Shown here: piece by piece, positions 17,850-27,014 of the stretch
How positions within the stretch are numbered: the stretch's first letter is position 1
How the letters are laid out: the number at the start of each line of letters is the position of its first letter
Assembly (NCBI RefSeq): GCF_013375035.1
Contig: NZ_CP056032.1
Coordinates: 5,020,001 to 5,084,000, forward strand
Reading direction: 5' to 3'
DNA length: 64,000 bases
Origin: Spirosoma sp. KUDC1026
GTDB lineage: Bacteria; Bacteroidota; Bacteroidia; Cytophagales; Spirosomataceae
Program-made: the position numbers and the translations under genes
Notes under the pieces: model-generated
Seen by the model: only the letters and a program-made list of their open reading frames with translations
Told to the model about the DNA's origin: nothing
Databases searched by the model: none

Positions 17850-17984
17850 TTACATTTTCACAATCGCTACTACTACCGTTCCCGTTTTGGCTGTACTCTG
17901 TTTACTGGCTCCGTCGATCTGGACGACGTACCAACTGGCCGAGTAGGTTCCGGCGGGTATTCTGTTACAATGAGTTTGATGCAA
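17850..17984 (-). pseudogene. C-terminal gene remnant
   Basis: Between the IS4 element and the GH43 gene a minus-strand frame reads IPAGTYSASWYVVQIDGASK, continues QSTAKTGTVVVAIVKM and stops at a TAA (17852-17850). The 'PAGTY..W' plus alternating pattern is that of a beta-sandwich or sorting-type C-terminal domain of an exported protein. Upstream in frame there is a TGA at 17985, so nothing longer survives. Could be the tail of an exported enzyme or a chance frame; confidence is modest. Confidence 0.35.
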
Positions 17985-17989
17985 TCAAA

Positions 17990-19555
17990 TCACTTGTAAT
18001 TCATCTGGAGTTTATCAACAGCCCCGTGCTTGCCAGCTGGCCCCAAGACGCTTATACCAGCCCGGGGCGCCCGATCCCAGCGGGGAAGAAATGATCCGTC
18101 AACCGGCTCCCGATTTATCAGCGAGAGGGCCCCATTCGGTTCACCCCAGCTGAACGTGTAATAGCGCCCCTGACGACTTTCTAGTTGCAAGGTAATCACC
18201 GACGTACCGGACTTGATAGATTGGGTATTCAGAACGGTACGTACTCCTTCTTTCACCTGCCACATCTCGACAGTACTATTTTTAACACCAACGCCCAGCG
18301 CATTATCGCTGTCGCCGTAGAGACATATACTCTGCAGTACGTCGCTCTGTGGACTGACATCCGCCGAAAGCGTATAGGTACCATCTTTAATCACCAGTCC
18401 CAGGAAGCTACCTACATTATTCGTCGCGCTCGCTACCTGTAGCTGGCCTTTCTGGATGGTGAAAGCAGGTTTCGGCAGACTAACATCCCACACCCACAAT
18501 GGATCCGGTCCGGGCTGGCGAAAATCAACAAGCAAATTCTCGTTCCTGCGCTGGGCAATACCATACGGTGATTCAGCCTGGGCAGGTGTAGCGGAACCAT
18601 ACCGGAACGAAGGCCATTGACTTTTCTCGTCCCAGACGAGTTCGCTCAGGACGCCCTGACGACCCGTGAAGGTAAAATCCGTTCCGTTATAGGCGTGATG
18701 CAGATAGAAATAGCGGTTGTCCGGCGTTGTCACCACCGTACCGTGCCCAGGGCATTTCCAGCTTTCATCACTCGTCAGCACCGGATTGTTGGCGTATTTT
18801 TCCCAGGGGCCCTGCAGGTGTTCGGCGCGGGCCAGCCCTACCTGGTAATTGCAGCGGGAGCCGCAGCAGGCATTGCCCGAATAAAGCATGTAAAAATAAC
18901 GGCCCCGTTTAAAAATTGCCTGTCCTTCGGCCCCGCCCGCTTCCCAAGTATTCGGTTCGGCTTTGAGCAGGGAGAAGTCCGTACCGATTACTTTAAGGCC
19001 GTCCGCCGACAGTTCGGCGCCCAGAATTTCAATGGCTTTCCCCTTGTCGAGCCCATAGGCTTTCCAGGTGATGAACCGCTTTCCGTTGTCGTCGAGAACA
19101 AACGCATCAATGGCCTCGCTGGTCCATTCCAGCAATAGTCCATGATCTGTGAATCCCTTACGCAGATCGCGGGTAGTGGCGACACCGATATACGAGCGCT
19201 TATCCGATTTCCGTCGGGCGGTGTAATAGACGAAGAAGGTGTTATTATGGTAGACCAGCTCGGGCGCCCAATAGCTACCCATTGTCCAGGCTGGCAGTTT
19301 ACTAAAGACCGGACCAACGTAAGTCCAGTTGACCAGATCAGTAGAGGTGTAGATCGGATAAGCGGGGCCCCATTCCGATGAGGTACCGACGGCATAGTAC
19401 GTATCACCCACCCGAATAACGGACGGGTCGGCAAAATCGCCGGCGATCACCGGATTCTGGTAGGTGGTACGTGCGGCAGGTGGTTGATTAAGCGACTGAG
19501 CCAGGCCCTTCAGGCCGAGCAGACAAAGTATTACAACAGAGAAAAACTGAAGCAT
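17990..19555 (-). CDS. Exported glycoside hydrolase family 43 (arabinosidase/xylosidase type)
   Basis: 521 residues from the ATG at 19555, chosen because it starts a signal peptide (MLQFFSVVILCLLGLKGLAQ); the frame is open to 19630. The five-bladed propeller catalytic domain follows with NPVIAGDFADPSVIRVGDTYY (catalytic base Asp), EAIDAFVLDD (pKa-tuning Asp) and WEAGGAEGQAIFKRG (acid Glu). The Cys-rich stretch GNACCGSRCNYQVG and the SWKCPGHGTVV segment are typical of periplasmic GH43 enzymes. A C-terminal beta-sandwich (about 330-521) follows. Releases arabinose or xylose from plant polysaccharide. No SusC/SusD pair is adjacent, so it is not in a classical utilisation locus in this window. 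Confidence 0.9.
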   Translation of the reverse strand: MLQFFSVVILCLLGLKGLAQSLNQPPAARTTYQNPVIAGDFADPSVIRVGDTYYAVGTSSEWGPAYPIYTSTDLVNWTYVGPVFSKLPAWTMGSYWAPELVYHNNTFFVYYTARRKSDKRSYIGVATTRDLRKGFTDHGLLLEWTSEAIDAFVLDDNGKRFITWKAYGLDKGKAIEILGAELSADGLKVIGTDFSLLKAEPNTWEAGGAEGQAIFKRGRYFYMLYSGNACCGSRCNYQVGLARAEHLQGPWEKYANNPVLTSDESWKCPGHGTVVTTPDNRYFYLHHAYNGTDFTFTGRQGVLSELVWDEKSQWPSFRYGSATPAQAESPYGIAQRRNENLLVDFRQPGPDPLWVWDVSLPKPAFTIQKGQLQVASATNNVGSFLGLVIKDGTYTLSADVSPQSDVLQSICLYGDSDNALGVGVKNSTVEMWQVKEGVRTVLNTQSIKSGTSVITLQLESRQGRYYTFSWGEPNGALSLINREPVDGSFLPRWDRAPRAGISVLGPAGKHGAVDKLQMNYK

Positions 19556-19642
19556 GGTAAACGAGCAGGGTAACAGACAGATTCGCCGGAACAGAATGGC
19601 CTCACGCAATAAATAGCATGAGGCCGTCATTTTTTACTGGTT

Positions 19643-20572
19643 TTACTTTGCCCCAGGCGCCGAGTTCATCTTCTCCACGGCCAACAACTGCCGCATTGTT
19701 TTCTCCATGCCTTCGGTGGAACCGTCCAGAAAGATGACGTTGCCCTTGCCGTTCTCGGCGAAGTGCTTGATGGCTTCGGTCCAGATGGAGAACAGGATCA
19801 GCGACGCATCCAGGTTGGCTTCGGTCATTACTTTCGCCGACTCGGCCATACCGCGGGCAACTTCCTCCCGGAACAGCGCGACGCCCTGCCCCCGCAGCTG
19901 GGAAGCCGTTTTTTCCGCTTCGGCCGAAATCTGGATGGCGTTCCCGTCAGCTTCGGCGGCTTTGGTTTTCGTGATGAGCAGGGCCTGCCCTTCGTTTTCG
20001 GCGGCTGCCCGCAGGTTGGAGGAAGCAACTACCTGCGCCATTGAGCGCATGATGACCTCGTCGAACGCAATGTCGTTCAGTTGCAGGTCCGTGAGGTGAT
20101 AGCCCCAGCTTTCGAGCAGCGTATCGATCTGTGATTTGACGTGCTCGATGATTTCGGAGCGTAATGACAGAATTTCGGACTGGCGTTTGGTCGCCACAAA
20201 GCTCCGGATCGAGCCTTCAATAGTCCGCACCAGCGCCTGCATAAACGACGCTTCGTCAATGAATTTGAACGCTACGTTCTTGATCGTTTCTTCTTCCTGG
20301 TTCAGCACCGAGTACACCAGCATGGCCTTGAAATTGACGTTGGCCTGATCGGACGTAATGGCCTGGAACGCCAGCTCGACGGAGCGGTTCTGCACCGAAA
20401 TCCGGCGGTAGATCACCTCAATAACTGGAATCTTAAAATTTAACCCCGGAGTCAGTACCCGGGCGTATTTACCAAAAATGGTAATGACGGCCACGGTTCC
20501 CTGCTGCACGATCACGATGGACAGGAAGCCGATGACCAGAATCAGCACAAGAAGTATTGTCAGGAAAGTCAT
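19643..20572 (-). CDS. SPFH/Band 7 (stomatin-like) membrane protein
   Basis: 309 residues from the ATG at 20572. One N-terminal membrane helix (MTFLTILLVLILVIGFLSIVIV) precedes the SPFH domain: QQGTVAVITIFGKYARVLTPGLNFKIPVIEVIYRRISVQ, with VRTIEGSIRSFVATKRQSEIL and the coiled-coil AAAENEGQALLITKTKAAEADG. These proteins oligomerise in the inner membrane as scaffolds for proteases or lipid domains. No NfeD partner gene is next to it. It follows 87 bp upstream of the GH43 gene without obvious functional connection. Confidence 0.9.
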   Translation of the reverse strand: MTFLTILLVLILVIGFLSIVIVQQGTVAVITIFGKYARVLTPGLNFKIPVIEVIYRRISVQNRSVELAFQAITSDQANVNFKAMLVYSVLNQEEETIKNVAFKFIDEASFMQALVRTIEGSIRSFVATKRQSEILSLRSEIIEHVKSQIDTLLESWGYHLTDLQLNDIAFDEVIMRSMAQVVASSNLRAAAENEGQALLITKTKAAEADGNAIQISAEAEKTASQLRGQGVALFREEVARGMAESAKVMTEANLDASLILFSIWTEAIKHFAENGKGNVIFLDGSTEGMEKTMRQLLAVEKMNSAPGAK

Positions 20573-20695
20573 TTGTTTAGGTCGATTTGGTAGTGAGACC
20601 AAAGCTATGTATCGCCCTGAATTTCCCGCACCTGAATCTGGATAAACGGCATAAAATCAGCCCGATTTTGTCCGTAGGGCTGACACTGTAAAAGC

Positions 20696-20730
20696 AAAAG
20701 GGGTTCCGGGACTAGCCCGGAACCCCTTTT
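20696..20730. terminator. Strong hairpin terminator after MFS gene
   Basis: A perfect 15-bp stem (20696-20710 with 20716-20730) around the loop ACTAG, flanked by A-rich sequence to the left that becomes a U tract for the leftward MFS transcript. Insulates the MFS gene from the SPFH gene. Confidence 0.85.
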
Positions 20731-20753
20731 GGCTACGTCTTTTCAGAAGTTAT

Positions 20754-21926
20754 TTACTCCGCAATCAGTTCGTAATGCTTTACGCTACGTTGCCGGTAAT
20801 ACACGGCTATCGCCAGCAGACAACCAGCAAAGGCCATGATGGCCCCTACCCACTGGGGCGATGCGTAACCCAACCCAGCGGCAATCGGCAGACCACCCAG
20901 GTAGGCACCCAGTGCGTTACCGATGTTAAAACCGGCCTGACTCACCGACGATGCCAGCATATCGGATCCGTTCGATGCCCGAATCATCAGAATCTGAATG
21001 GGTGCCCCCAGCGAGAACGAAATAGCCCCTGTCATAAACGTCATGATCAGCAGTGGAATTTTGAACGGCGACACCACGTATACCACCAGCAGACAAACGA
21101 CCATCAGGGCCAGAAACAGCGCTGTGGCTTTGATCGGCGAAATCCGGTCGGCTACCCAGCCTGACAGCAGGTTTCCAACGGCCATGCCTACGCCAGCCAG
21201 TACCAGAATATACGTAATCTGACTACTCTGAAACCCGGCTACTTCGGTCAGCAGCGGGGCAATGTAACTGAACCAGGCAAAAAGCCCTCCGGTTCCGATT
21301 GCCGTAATTCCCAGAATCAACCAGGGTTCGGCGTAGGAAAATAGTTTCAGGTCTTTGCGGATGTTCGATTCACCCACTACCGGCATTTCGGGCAACAGTT
21401 TGTAAATACCGCCCATCGTGATCAGACCTACCACGGCAATGATCAGGAATGTAATGCGCCAGCTCATGGTATGCCCGATGTATGTACCCAGTGGCACACC
21501 AATAATGTTGGCAATCGTCAGCCCCGCGAACATCATTGAGATAGCCTGCGCTTCTTTACCACGCCCCGCCAGTCGGCTGGCAACGACGGCTCCGACGCCA
21601 AAGAAAGCACCGTGTGGCAGGCCCGACAGCAGGCGGGTAATCATCATGATTTCGTAGTTCGGTGCAAACGACGACAGGGCGTTACAGAACGTAAACATGG
21701 CCATCAATCCCAGCAGAATTTTCTTGGGCGGGTAGTTCCCGGCAATACCTACCAGAATAGGCGCGCCCAGCACCACGCCCAGCGCATAGGCCGAAATGAG
21801 GTGCCCCGCAACGGGAATAGAAATGTTCAGCGAGTTGGCGATGTCGGGCAGAATACCCATCATCACAAACTCCGTCATGCCGATACCGAAGCCGCCCATC
21901 GTGAGCGGAAACAAACTTTTTTTCAT
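20754..21926 (-). CDS. MFS transporter (AraJ-like sugar/drug efflux family)
   Basis: 390 residues with 12 predicted membrane helices. The N-terminal motif MGGFGIGMTEFVMMGILPDIA, the loop motif RLLSGLPHGAFFGVGAVVAS and GVPLGTYIGHTMSWRITFLI are characteristic of the AraJ/YdhP drug-H+ antiporter-1 subfamily, which exports sugars or hydrophobic drugs at the inner membrane. Start codon ATG at 21926. Monocistronic: terminators bound it on both sides. Substrate cannot be told from sequence. Confidence 0.88.
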   Translation of the reverse strand: MKKSLFPLTMGGFGIGMTEFVMMGILPDIANSLNISIPVAGHLISAYALGVVLGAPILVGIAGNYPPKKILLGLMAMFTFCNALSSFAPNYEIMMITRLLSGLPHGAFFGVGAVVASRLAGRGKEAQAISMMFAGLTIANIIGVPLGTYIGHTMSWRITFLIIAVVGLITMGGIYKLLPEMPVVGESNIRKDLKLFSYAEPWLILGITAIGTGGLFAWFSYIAPLLTEVAGFQSSQITYILVLAGVGMAVGNLLSGWVADRISPIKATALFLALMVVCLLVVYVVSPFKIPLLIMTFMTGAISFSLGAPIQILMIRASNGSDMLASSVSQAGFNIGNALGAYLGGLPIAAGLGYASPQWVGAIMAFAGCLLAIAVYYRQRSVKHYELIAE

Positions 21927-22028
21927 GCGTAGTGTATTGGTTTTGAACAGGTCGGCTAGTTTGTTTTCGACGCTGTCACCCCGTTGGCTTTGTACCCGCG
22001 AGGACCATTCGACTACAGAAAAGCAAAA

Positions 22029-22049
22029 AGCCGGAATTCGTTTCCGGCT
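22029..22049 (-). terminator. Short hairpin terminator after the sorting-domain gene
   Basis: AGCCGGAA pairs with TTCCGGCT across a 5-base loop; read leftward it is followed by a T-rich run. Fits rho-independent termination of the gene ending at 22103. Confidence 0.6.
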
Positions 22050-22102
22050 CTGTGAATCTTATAACATCTTAGCCAATCGATGCAATTAACCGGCTATCCT
22101 GG

Positions 22103-23626
22103 TCAGCGAACTAGTGTCAGCGTTCCCTGTTGCTGGTGGTTCGTAATACGTTTCCTGATTTTTAGCTGATAGTCAATCTGCCAGGCATAGGGACCCGACT
22201 CAGCGAGCTGCCCCTGGTAGTAACCATCCCATTGGAAGGGGGCCTCCTGCGTCTCGAAAATCACTTCGCCCCAGCGGTTAAACACCCGCATTGATCGGAT
22301 CGTGATGGCCCCACAGCCGTAAACCAGAAACTGATCGTTGAGTCCGTCCCGGTTGGGGGTGAAGCTGTTGGGCGCATACAGCCGGCAATCGCAGGCATCG
22401 TAATCCACCGCTACCGAATCGGTTACCGTAGCGCACTCGTTCTGCACACTGGCCTGAAATACGCCGTTTTGACTAACGGTACGTTCCTGATCGGCAAAGC
22501 CATCCAGCCAGCGAAACGTCCCCGCTTTAACTACCGGCTGTATCCTGGCCGACTGGGTACCGCACAGCTCCCGGTCTGGCCCCAGTTCCAGCGTTGGCCG
22601 AGGGACGTAACGTACCTGAACAGAATCGGCGACAACACACTTGGCCCTCGACACTGTAACCCGATAGGTACCCGCCTGGCTTACGGTATAGGCTGCTCCT
22701 CCGCTTCCGTCCTGCCAACGGTACGTAGCAGCGGCATCGGCCGGAACGTTTAATTTTAGCGTCTGTCCCTCGCAGAGGGTCGTATCAGGTCCCAGTTCCA
22801 GGTCGATGGCGTAGTCAATTTTCACCGAATCAACCAGCGTTTTGCAGCCCGTAACGGCCGTTACCGAATACCGGCCCGGCTTTGTTACCAGTAACGTTGG
22901 CTGCGTACTGCCATCGTTCCAGCGGTAGCTAAAGGCGCCCGGCGTAGTGGCATCGAGCCGATGGGTACTCTGCCGACTGCATAGGGTTGTGTCATTGCCC
23001 AGATCGAGTTTGACCTTGCGCAGTGACACGTCGTCAACGTAGATGTAGTAGTACCCCAGAAACGGAGGTTCTTTGTAGAAACTGCCAATCGTTACGTAGG
23101 CTTCCCCCCCACTCGCCGTGAACGAGCCGGAAACCGATTGCCACTGGAGACGGGCCACATTCCCCTGGGCCGTATTGTCCAGCACTTGCGGACTGGCGGT
23201 TAACATCGTGGTCATGCCACTTGTAACCGGCTGGGCAGAAAAATAGGCTCCCAGCGTTCCGGGAATGTACTTGGCCACCACGTCGGGGGCTACATACATC
23301 TCGAAGTAGTAACACTCATTCGCCTTCAGGGGCTCCGTCAACGGCACCGCCATGTATTCCAGAAAGTCCTTATCGAAAAACAGGTGCGTTTGTCCCTGCC
23401 CAGAATGGGGTGCCAACTGCGCCGGGCTTCCCGCAAAACACTGGTGGTAAAAATCGGGGGTCGCTTTGGTGGGATTGTACCAGGGGGCTGCTTCAAATAG
23501 CAGGTTACTCTGTTCCGGGCAGTGCTGGTACGTTTCAAACCCACCGTTCGGGATTAGATTTTGCCCGGCAACGAGCGCTGGCAGCACCAAAAGCACTAAA
23601 ACCAGCCAAAGAATTACTCGTTGCAT
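22103..23626 (-). CDS. Secreted protein with type IX type B (gliding-motility C-terminal) sorting domain
   Basis: 507 residues: signal peptide (MQRVILWLVLVLLVLPALVAG), an N-terminal carbohydrate-binding-like beta-sandwich (NLIPNGGFETYQHCPEQSN ... YYIYVDDVSL), three PKD-like repeats each opening with LGNDTTLC / LGPDTTLC / LGPDRELC and ending with YRW(N/Q)DG-type strands, and a CHU_C C-terminal domain (APNSFTPNRDGLNDQF, FNRWGEVIFE, WDGYYQG). This last domain routes proteins through the Bacteroidota type IX system to the surface or medium. Role probably adhesive or structural; no catalytic motif. Alone in its transcript. Confidence 0.9.
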   Translation of the reverse strand: MQRVILWLVLVLLVLPALVAGQNLIPNGGFETYQHCPEQSNLLFEAAPWYNPTKATPDFYHQCFAGSPAQLAPHSGQGQTHLFFDKDFLEYMAVPLTEPLKANECYYFEMYVAPDVVAKYIPGTLGAYFSAQPVTSGMTTMLTASPQVLDNTAQGNVARLQWQSVSGSFTASGGEAYVTIGSFYKEPPFLGYYYIYVDDVSLRKVKLDLGNDTTLCSRQSTHRLDATTPGAFSYRWNDGSTQPTLLVTKPGRYSVTAVTGCKTLVDSVKIDYAIDLELGPDTTLCEGQTLKLNVPADAAATYRWQDGSGGAAYTVSQAGTYRVTVSRAKCVVADSVQVRYVPRPTLELGPDRELCGTQSARIQPVVKAGTFRWLDGFADQERTVSQNGVFQASVQNECATVTDSVAVDYDACDCRLYAPNSFTPNRDGLNDQFLVYGCGAITIRSMRVFNRWGEVIFETQEAPFQWDGYYQGQLAESGPYAWQIDYQLKIRKRITNHQQQGTLTLVR

Positions 23627-23829
23627 GAACGTGTTCTTGCGTTAAACAGCCCTGATTTATCTAAAAAATGACACCAAAAGAGATCGTAAGATACAATATT
23701 TTTATTGGATAGTACAAAAATCAAATCAACTGGGCACACGGGTTTCCCCAGTCGCCGAATCAGGCAGGGACAAACTTTGTATGCCGGCTCGTAACATGCC
23801 GTCATGGCCGAAATTCGTACTTTCGCCCT

Positions 23830-24774
23830 ATGAGTCAGAAAACCATCAACGTAGGCGTGGTGCAGGCCACACCCGCTTTATTCGACCTGGAGAAAACCGT
23901 CGATCTCACGATTTCCTGGATTGAACGAGGTGCCGACGCTCACTGCCAGCTGCTGCTTTTCCCGGAGTCGTTCATTCCCTGCTACCCGCGCGGATTGCGG
24001 TTCGACGCCATCGTGGGCCGCCGTACGGACAAGGGAAGCGACATGTGGCTGGACTACTGGTCGAACAGCGTCGAGACCGACAGTGAGCCCATCCGCCGGA
24101 TTCAGGCAGCTGTAAAGAAAGCGGGACTATTCGTTGGGCTGGGAGTTACCGAGAAAGAACCGATTGGTGGTACGTTACACTGTTCCCTCCTTTATTTCGG
24201 TCCCGACGGTACGTTGCTGGGCAAACACCGCAAATTGAAACCAACGGGTCTGGAACGCTACATCTGGGGCGAAAGCGACGGCAGTACGCTGGCTACGTTT
24301 GCTACGGACCTGGGTCGGATTGGCGGGCTGATCTGCTGGGAGAACTATATGCCCCTGGCCCGAATGGCAATGTACCAGAAAGGCGTCGAGATTTACCTCG
24401 CTCCCACCGCCGACGCCCGCCCGTCGTGGCAGTCGACCATGCAGCACATTGCACTGGAGGGGCGCTGTTTTGTGCTGGCCAGCAACCAGTTCGTCCGCAA
24501 AGCCGATTACCCTGAGCGTTATCAGGCCGACCTAATCGACGAGCCGGAGATCATGAGCGCGGGCGGCAGCGTGATCGTCTCCCCGCTGGGTGAGGTCTTG
24601 GCGGGTCCGCTCTGGAACGAGGAAGGTTTACTGACTGCCAGGCTGGACTTTTCTGTCCTGGCGAAAAGTAAACTCGATTTCGACTGCGTAGGCCACTACG
24701 CCCGACCAGACGTTTTCAATCTTGGTGTGGCCAATCAGCCGGAAACCGTACGGGTAGTATCCTCGAACGGCTAA
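23830..24774 (+). CDS. Nitrilase (carbon-nitrogen hydrolase superfamily)
   Basis: 314 residues. The catalytic triad is visible: Glu46 in LLLFPESFIPCYPRG, Lys in GKHRKLKPTGLER and Cys in GGLICWENYMPLAR. The CWENYMP and PESFIPCYPRGL motifs are those of true nitrilases (branch 1) that hydrolyse aliphatic or aromatic nitriles to acids and ammonia, rather than amidases. Length is normal. A TACTTTCG sequence just ahead of the ATG resembles a Bacteroidota -7 element with a very short leader. It stands alone between leftward genes. Confidence 0.9.
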   Translation: MSQKTINVGVVQATPALFDLEKTVDLTISWIERGADAHCQLLLFPESFIPCYPRGLRFDAIVGRRTDKGSDMWLDYWSNSVETDSEPIRRIQAAVKKAGLFVGLGVTEKEPIGGTLHCSLLYFGPDGTLLGKHRKLKPTGLERYIWGESDGSTLATFATDLGRIGGLICWENYMPLARMAMYQKGVEIYLAPTADARPSWQSTMQHIALEGRCFVLASNQFVRKADYPERYQADLIDEPEIMSAGGSVIVSPLGEVLAGPLWNEEGLLTARLDFSVLAKSKLDFDCVGHYARPDVFNLGVANQPETVRVVSSNG

Positions 24775-24843
24775 TAGAGGCCAGACAAATTGCAGTTGTA
24801 AATCAGCCCAAACCTGGTAATGAGCAATAGACGGGGAGATTAT

Positions 24844-25380
24844 TTAGATCACGACTTCGTTGGAATTGATTTGCAGATTTTTCAGACTCCAGCGCAATCC
24901 ATATAGAATATTTTTCCGGGTTATCATTCGGGGCTGGTAATAGGGGTCATCCGTTTCCCAGTTAGCTGCCGACAGTTCAGCATGGCTCACATCCCGCGTG
25001 ATCGACCAGGCGGTAAAGTCTTTCGTCCACTTTTTTGATACGTAGTAATAACCGCCCCGCCCTTTGAACGTAAAAGCTTCAAAATACAAGGTGGCTATGT
25101 ACTGATCCGAAAGATCATAGATCATGAATATTTCCTTCGCGTCATCTGTAAACAGACCAATCCAGTGCTGTAGTAGCATCTCACGAAGGTCTTTGAAGGC
25201 CGGGTAATAACCATCATCGTCGTCAGGCACTACACCCAGATAATCCACCAACGCATATGAATCTCCTGTTAATATTCCGCCGTCGACGCGTACGATCGTG
25301 TCGGCGTACGTGCCCCCTTTCTGATCAAATAGAACGTGAATCATCGTATCGACTCTCAGGTTTTTCCATCGGCACGTCAT
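24844..25380 (-). CDS. Uncharacterised protein, about 178 residues
   Basis: Starts chosen at ATG 25380 (MTCRWKNLRVDTM); the frame is open to 25422 and another ATG is at 25344. The protein is soluble, without signal peptide, rich in aromatic residues and acidic turns (VVPDDDDGYYPAFKDL, YYYVSKKWTKDFTAW, NWETDDPYYQPRM). I do not recognise a family. It is 53 bp downstream of the Bcr/CflA-type transporter gene on the same strand, so it may be co-transcribed. Confidence 0.6.
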   Translation of the reverse strand: MTCRWKNLRVDTMIHVLFDQKGGTYADTIVRVDGGILTGDSYALVDYLGVVPDDDDGYYPAFKDLREMLLQHWIGLFTDDAKEIFMIYDLSDQYIATLYFEAFTFKGRGGYYYVSKKWTKDFTAWSITRDVSHAELSAANWETDDPYYQPRMITRKNILYGLRWSLKNLQINSNEVVI

Positions 25381-25433
25381 TAGGTAATGATATGTATCCT
25401 GAGAAGTTCGGCAAAATAGCATACATTCCTGTT

Positions 25434-26669
25434 CTACAGCATAGCTTCCGTCAGCGGTTCGTCGATCGTAGCTGCTTTACGTCGGTACTGAATCCGGCGC
25501 TGACCAGCTAAAAGGATCAGCAGCCCCATCAGCACGCAGACAGCCATGACGCCGACCATTGGGATCGGCGTATTGTTGTGCAATAAGCTGACAGCACCGG
25601 AAACGAGCGCTCCAAACGTCATCCGGAAACTTCCCATCAGGGCTGCGGCACTGCCAGCATGCCGGGTAAACGGAGCCAGTGACAAGGCCGATGCGTTGGG
25701 ATTCGACAAACCCTGTCCGGCCAAAAATAGAAACAGCATCCCAATCAGGCCGTAGGGGCCGTACCAGTCGAACCAGACACCGATAACCAGCAGCAAACTA
25801 ATCACAGACTGGTAGATCAGGGTTGTGTACACAATCTGCTCGCTCTTGAAGCGCTTCAGCAGAAACCGGTTGAGCTGGGTTGGCCCGATCATCCCAAACG
25901 CCAGAAAGGCGAATATCCAGCCGTAGCGTTGCTCACTAATGTGGTATTGATTGATAAAGACATCCGGTGAGCCCGAAATGTAGGCAAAGGGAGCCGACGT
26001 AGCGATTCCTCCCACCAGGGCGTAGGTCAGAAACTGGGGCTGTTTCAGCACCGTGAAGAAACTGCTCAGTACAGCCTGAGGACGTAACGACAGCGAGCTA
26101 TCCGGTTGGCGCCCGTCGGGTAACACGAAGTAGATGGCGACCAGAATAAGCACCGTAATGATGGCCAGAATCAGGAAGATCGAGTGCCAGCCAAAGGCTA
26201 CCGTAGCGTAGCCACCCACCGTGGGCGCCACCATTGGCGACACCGCAATAACCAGGGTCAGTAACGAAAACACCTGGGCAATTTCACCGACCGGAAACAG
26301 GTCGCGTACCAGCGCCTGAGCGGCTACCATGCCCACGCAGCCGCCCAGCGCCTGGAAAAATCGCATTACAATCAACGCATCGATCGACGTAGCAAAAGCG
26401 CAGCCCATCGACGCCAGTAGATATATGACCAAGCCGGCATACAATGGACGCTTACGACCAAATCGATCGAGCAGCGGCCCATACAGCAATTGCCCAACGG
26501 CAATACCCACCAGATAGGCCGTCAGCGACAGTTGCACCTGCGAAATGGAGGTGTGCAGATCGCTGGCAATAGCCGGAAAGCCCGGCAGGTACATGTCGAT
26601 GGAGAAAGGACTGATCGTGGAGAGGGTCCCCAGAATCAGGATAATCGTAAAATGCTGTCGGCGTGTCAT
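25434..26669 (-). CDS. Bcr/CflA-type multidrug MFS transporter
   Basis: 411 residues from the ATG at 26669 (a TTG at 26693 is in frame). Twelve membrane helices. The first-helix signature ISPFSIDMYLPGFPAIASDL, the loop motif PLLDRFGRKRPLY and LGGCVGMVAAQALVRDLF identify the Bcr/CflA subfamily of drug:H+ antiporters (bicyclomycin, chloramphenicol and others in characterised members) in the inner membrane. Resistance substrate not predictable here. Confidence 0.9.
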   Translation of the reverse strand: MTRRQHFTIILILGTLSTISPFSIDMYLPGFPAIASDLHTSISQVQLSLTAYLVGIAVGQLLYGPLLDRFGRKRPLYAGLVIYLLASMGCAFATSIDALIVMRFFQALGGCVGMVAAQALVRDLFPVGEIAQVFSLLTLVIAVSPMVAPTVGGYATVAFGWHSIFLILAIITVLILVAIYFVLPDGRQPDSSLSLRPQAVLSSFFTVLKQPQFLTYALVGGIATSAPFAYISGSPDVFINQYHISEQRYGWIFAFLAFGMIGPTQLNRFLLKRFKSEQIVYTTLIYQSVISLLLVIGVWFDWYGPYGLIGMLFLFLAGQGLSNPNASALSLAPFTRHAGSAAALMGSFRMTFGALVSGAVSLLHNNTPIPMVGVMAVCVLMGLLILLAGQRRIQYRRKAATIDEPLTEAML

Positions 26670-26733
26670 GAACTCGTAACGGTAATCTGTCAAAGAGACA
26701 TTCCACAGGAAATGATTGTTCCCCGCCCGTACA

Positions 26734-26774
26734 AACGCCCGGCTAAAACCAGTCTGTGGTCGTAGTCGGGCGTT
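26734..26774 (-). terminator. Probable terminator downstream of polA
   Basis: A 12-bp stem with one mismatch (26734-26745 with 26763-26774). The rest of the 345-bp gap 26670-27014 shows no supported gene; a plus-strand open frame there overlaps the end of polA and has no recognisable content. Confidence 0.45.
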
Positions 26775-27014
26775 CTTTATGCTACAGCAAAACCAAAGTG
26801 AGCCTGCATAAACTCGGGCAGGAATCTAATAACAATATCGGATACCGGAAAACTCTTTACTTCTACCGCTTGCCCCTACTAGTTGTTCAGCAACAAGATC
26901 AACCTCATAGCTCGTCCCATTACATCAACGTAATACGGGTCGTGCGTGATTGTCCAGCTATCGCTCAGCAATACTTCTCGAACGATCGGATGAAAAAGAT
27001 CTCTTGCTATTGGT

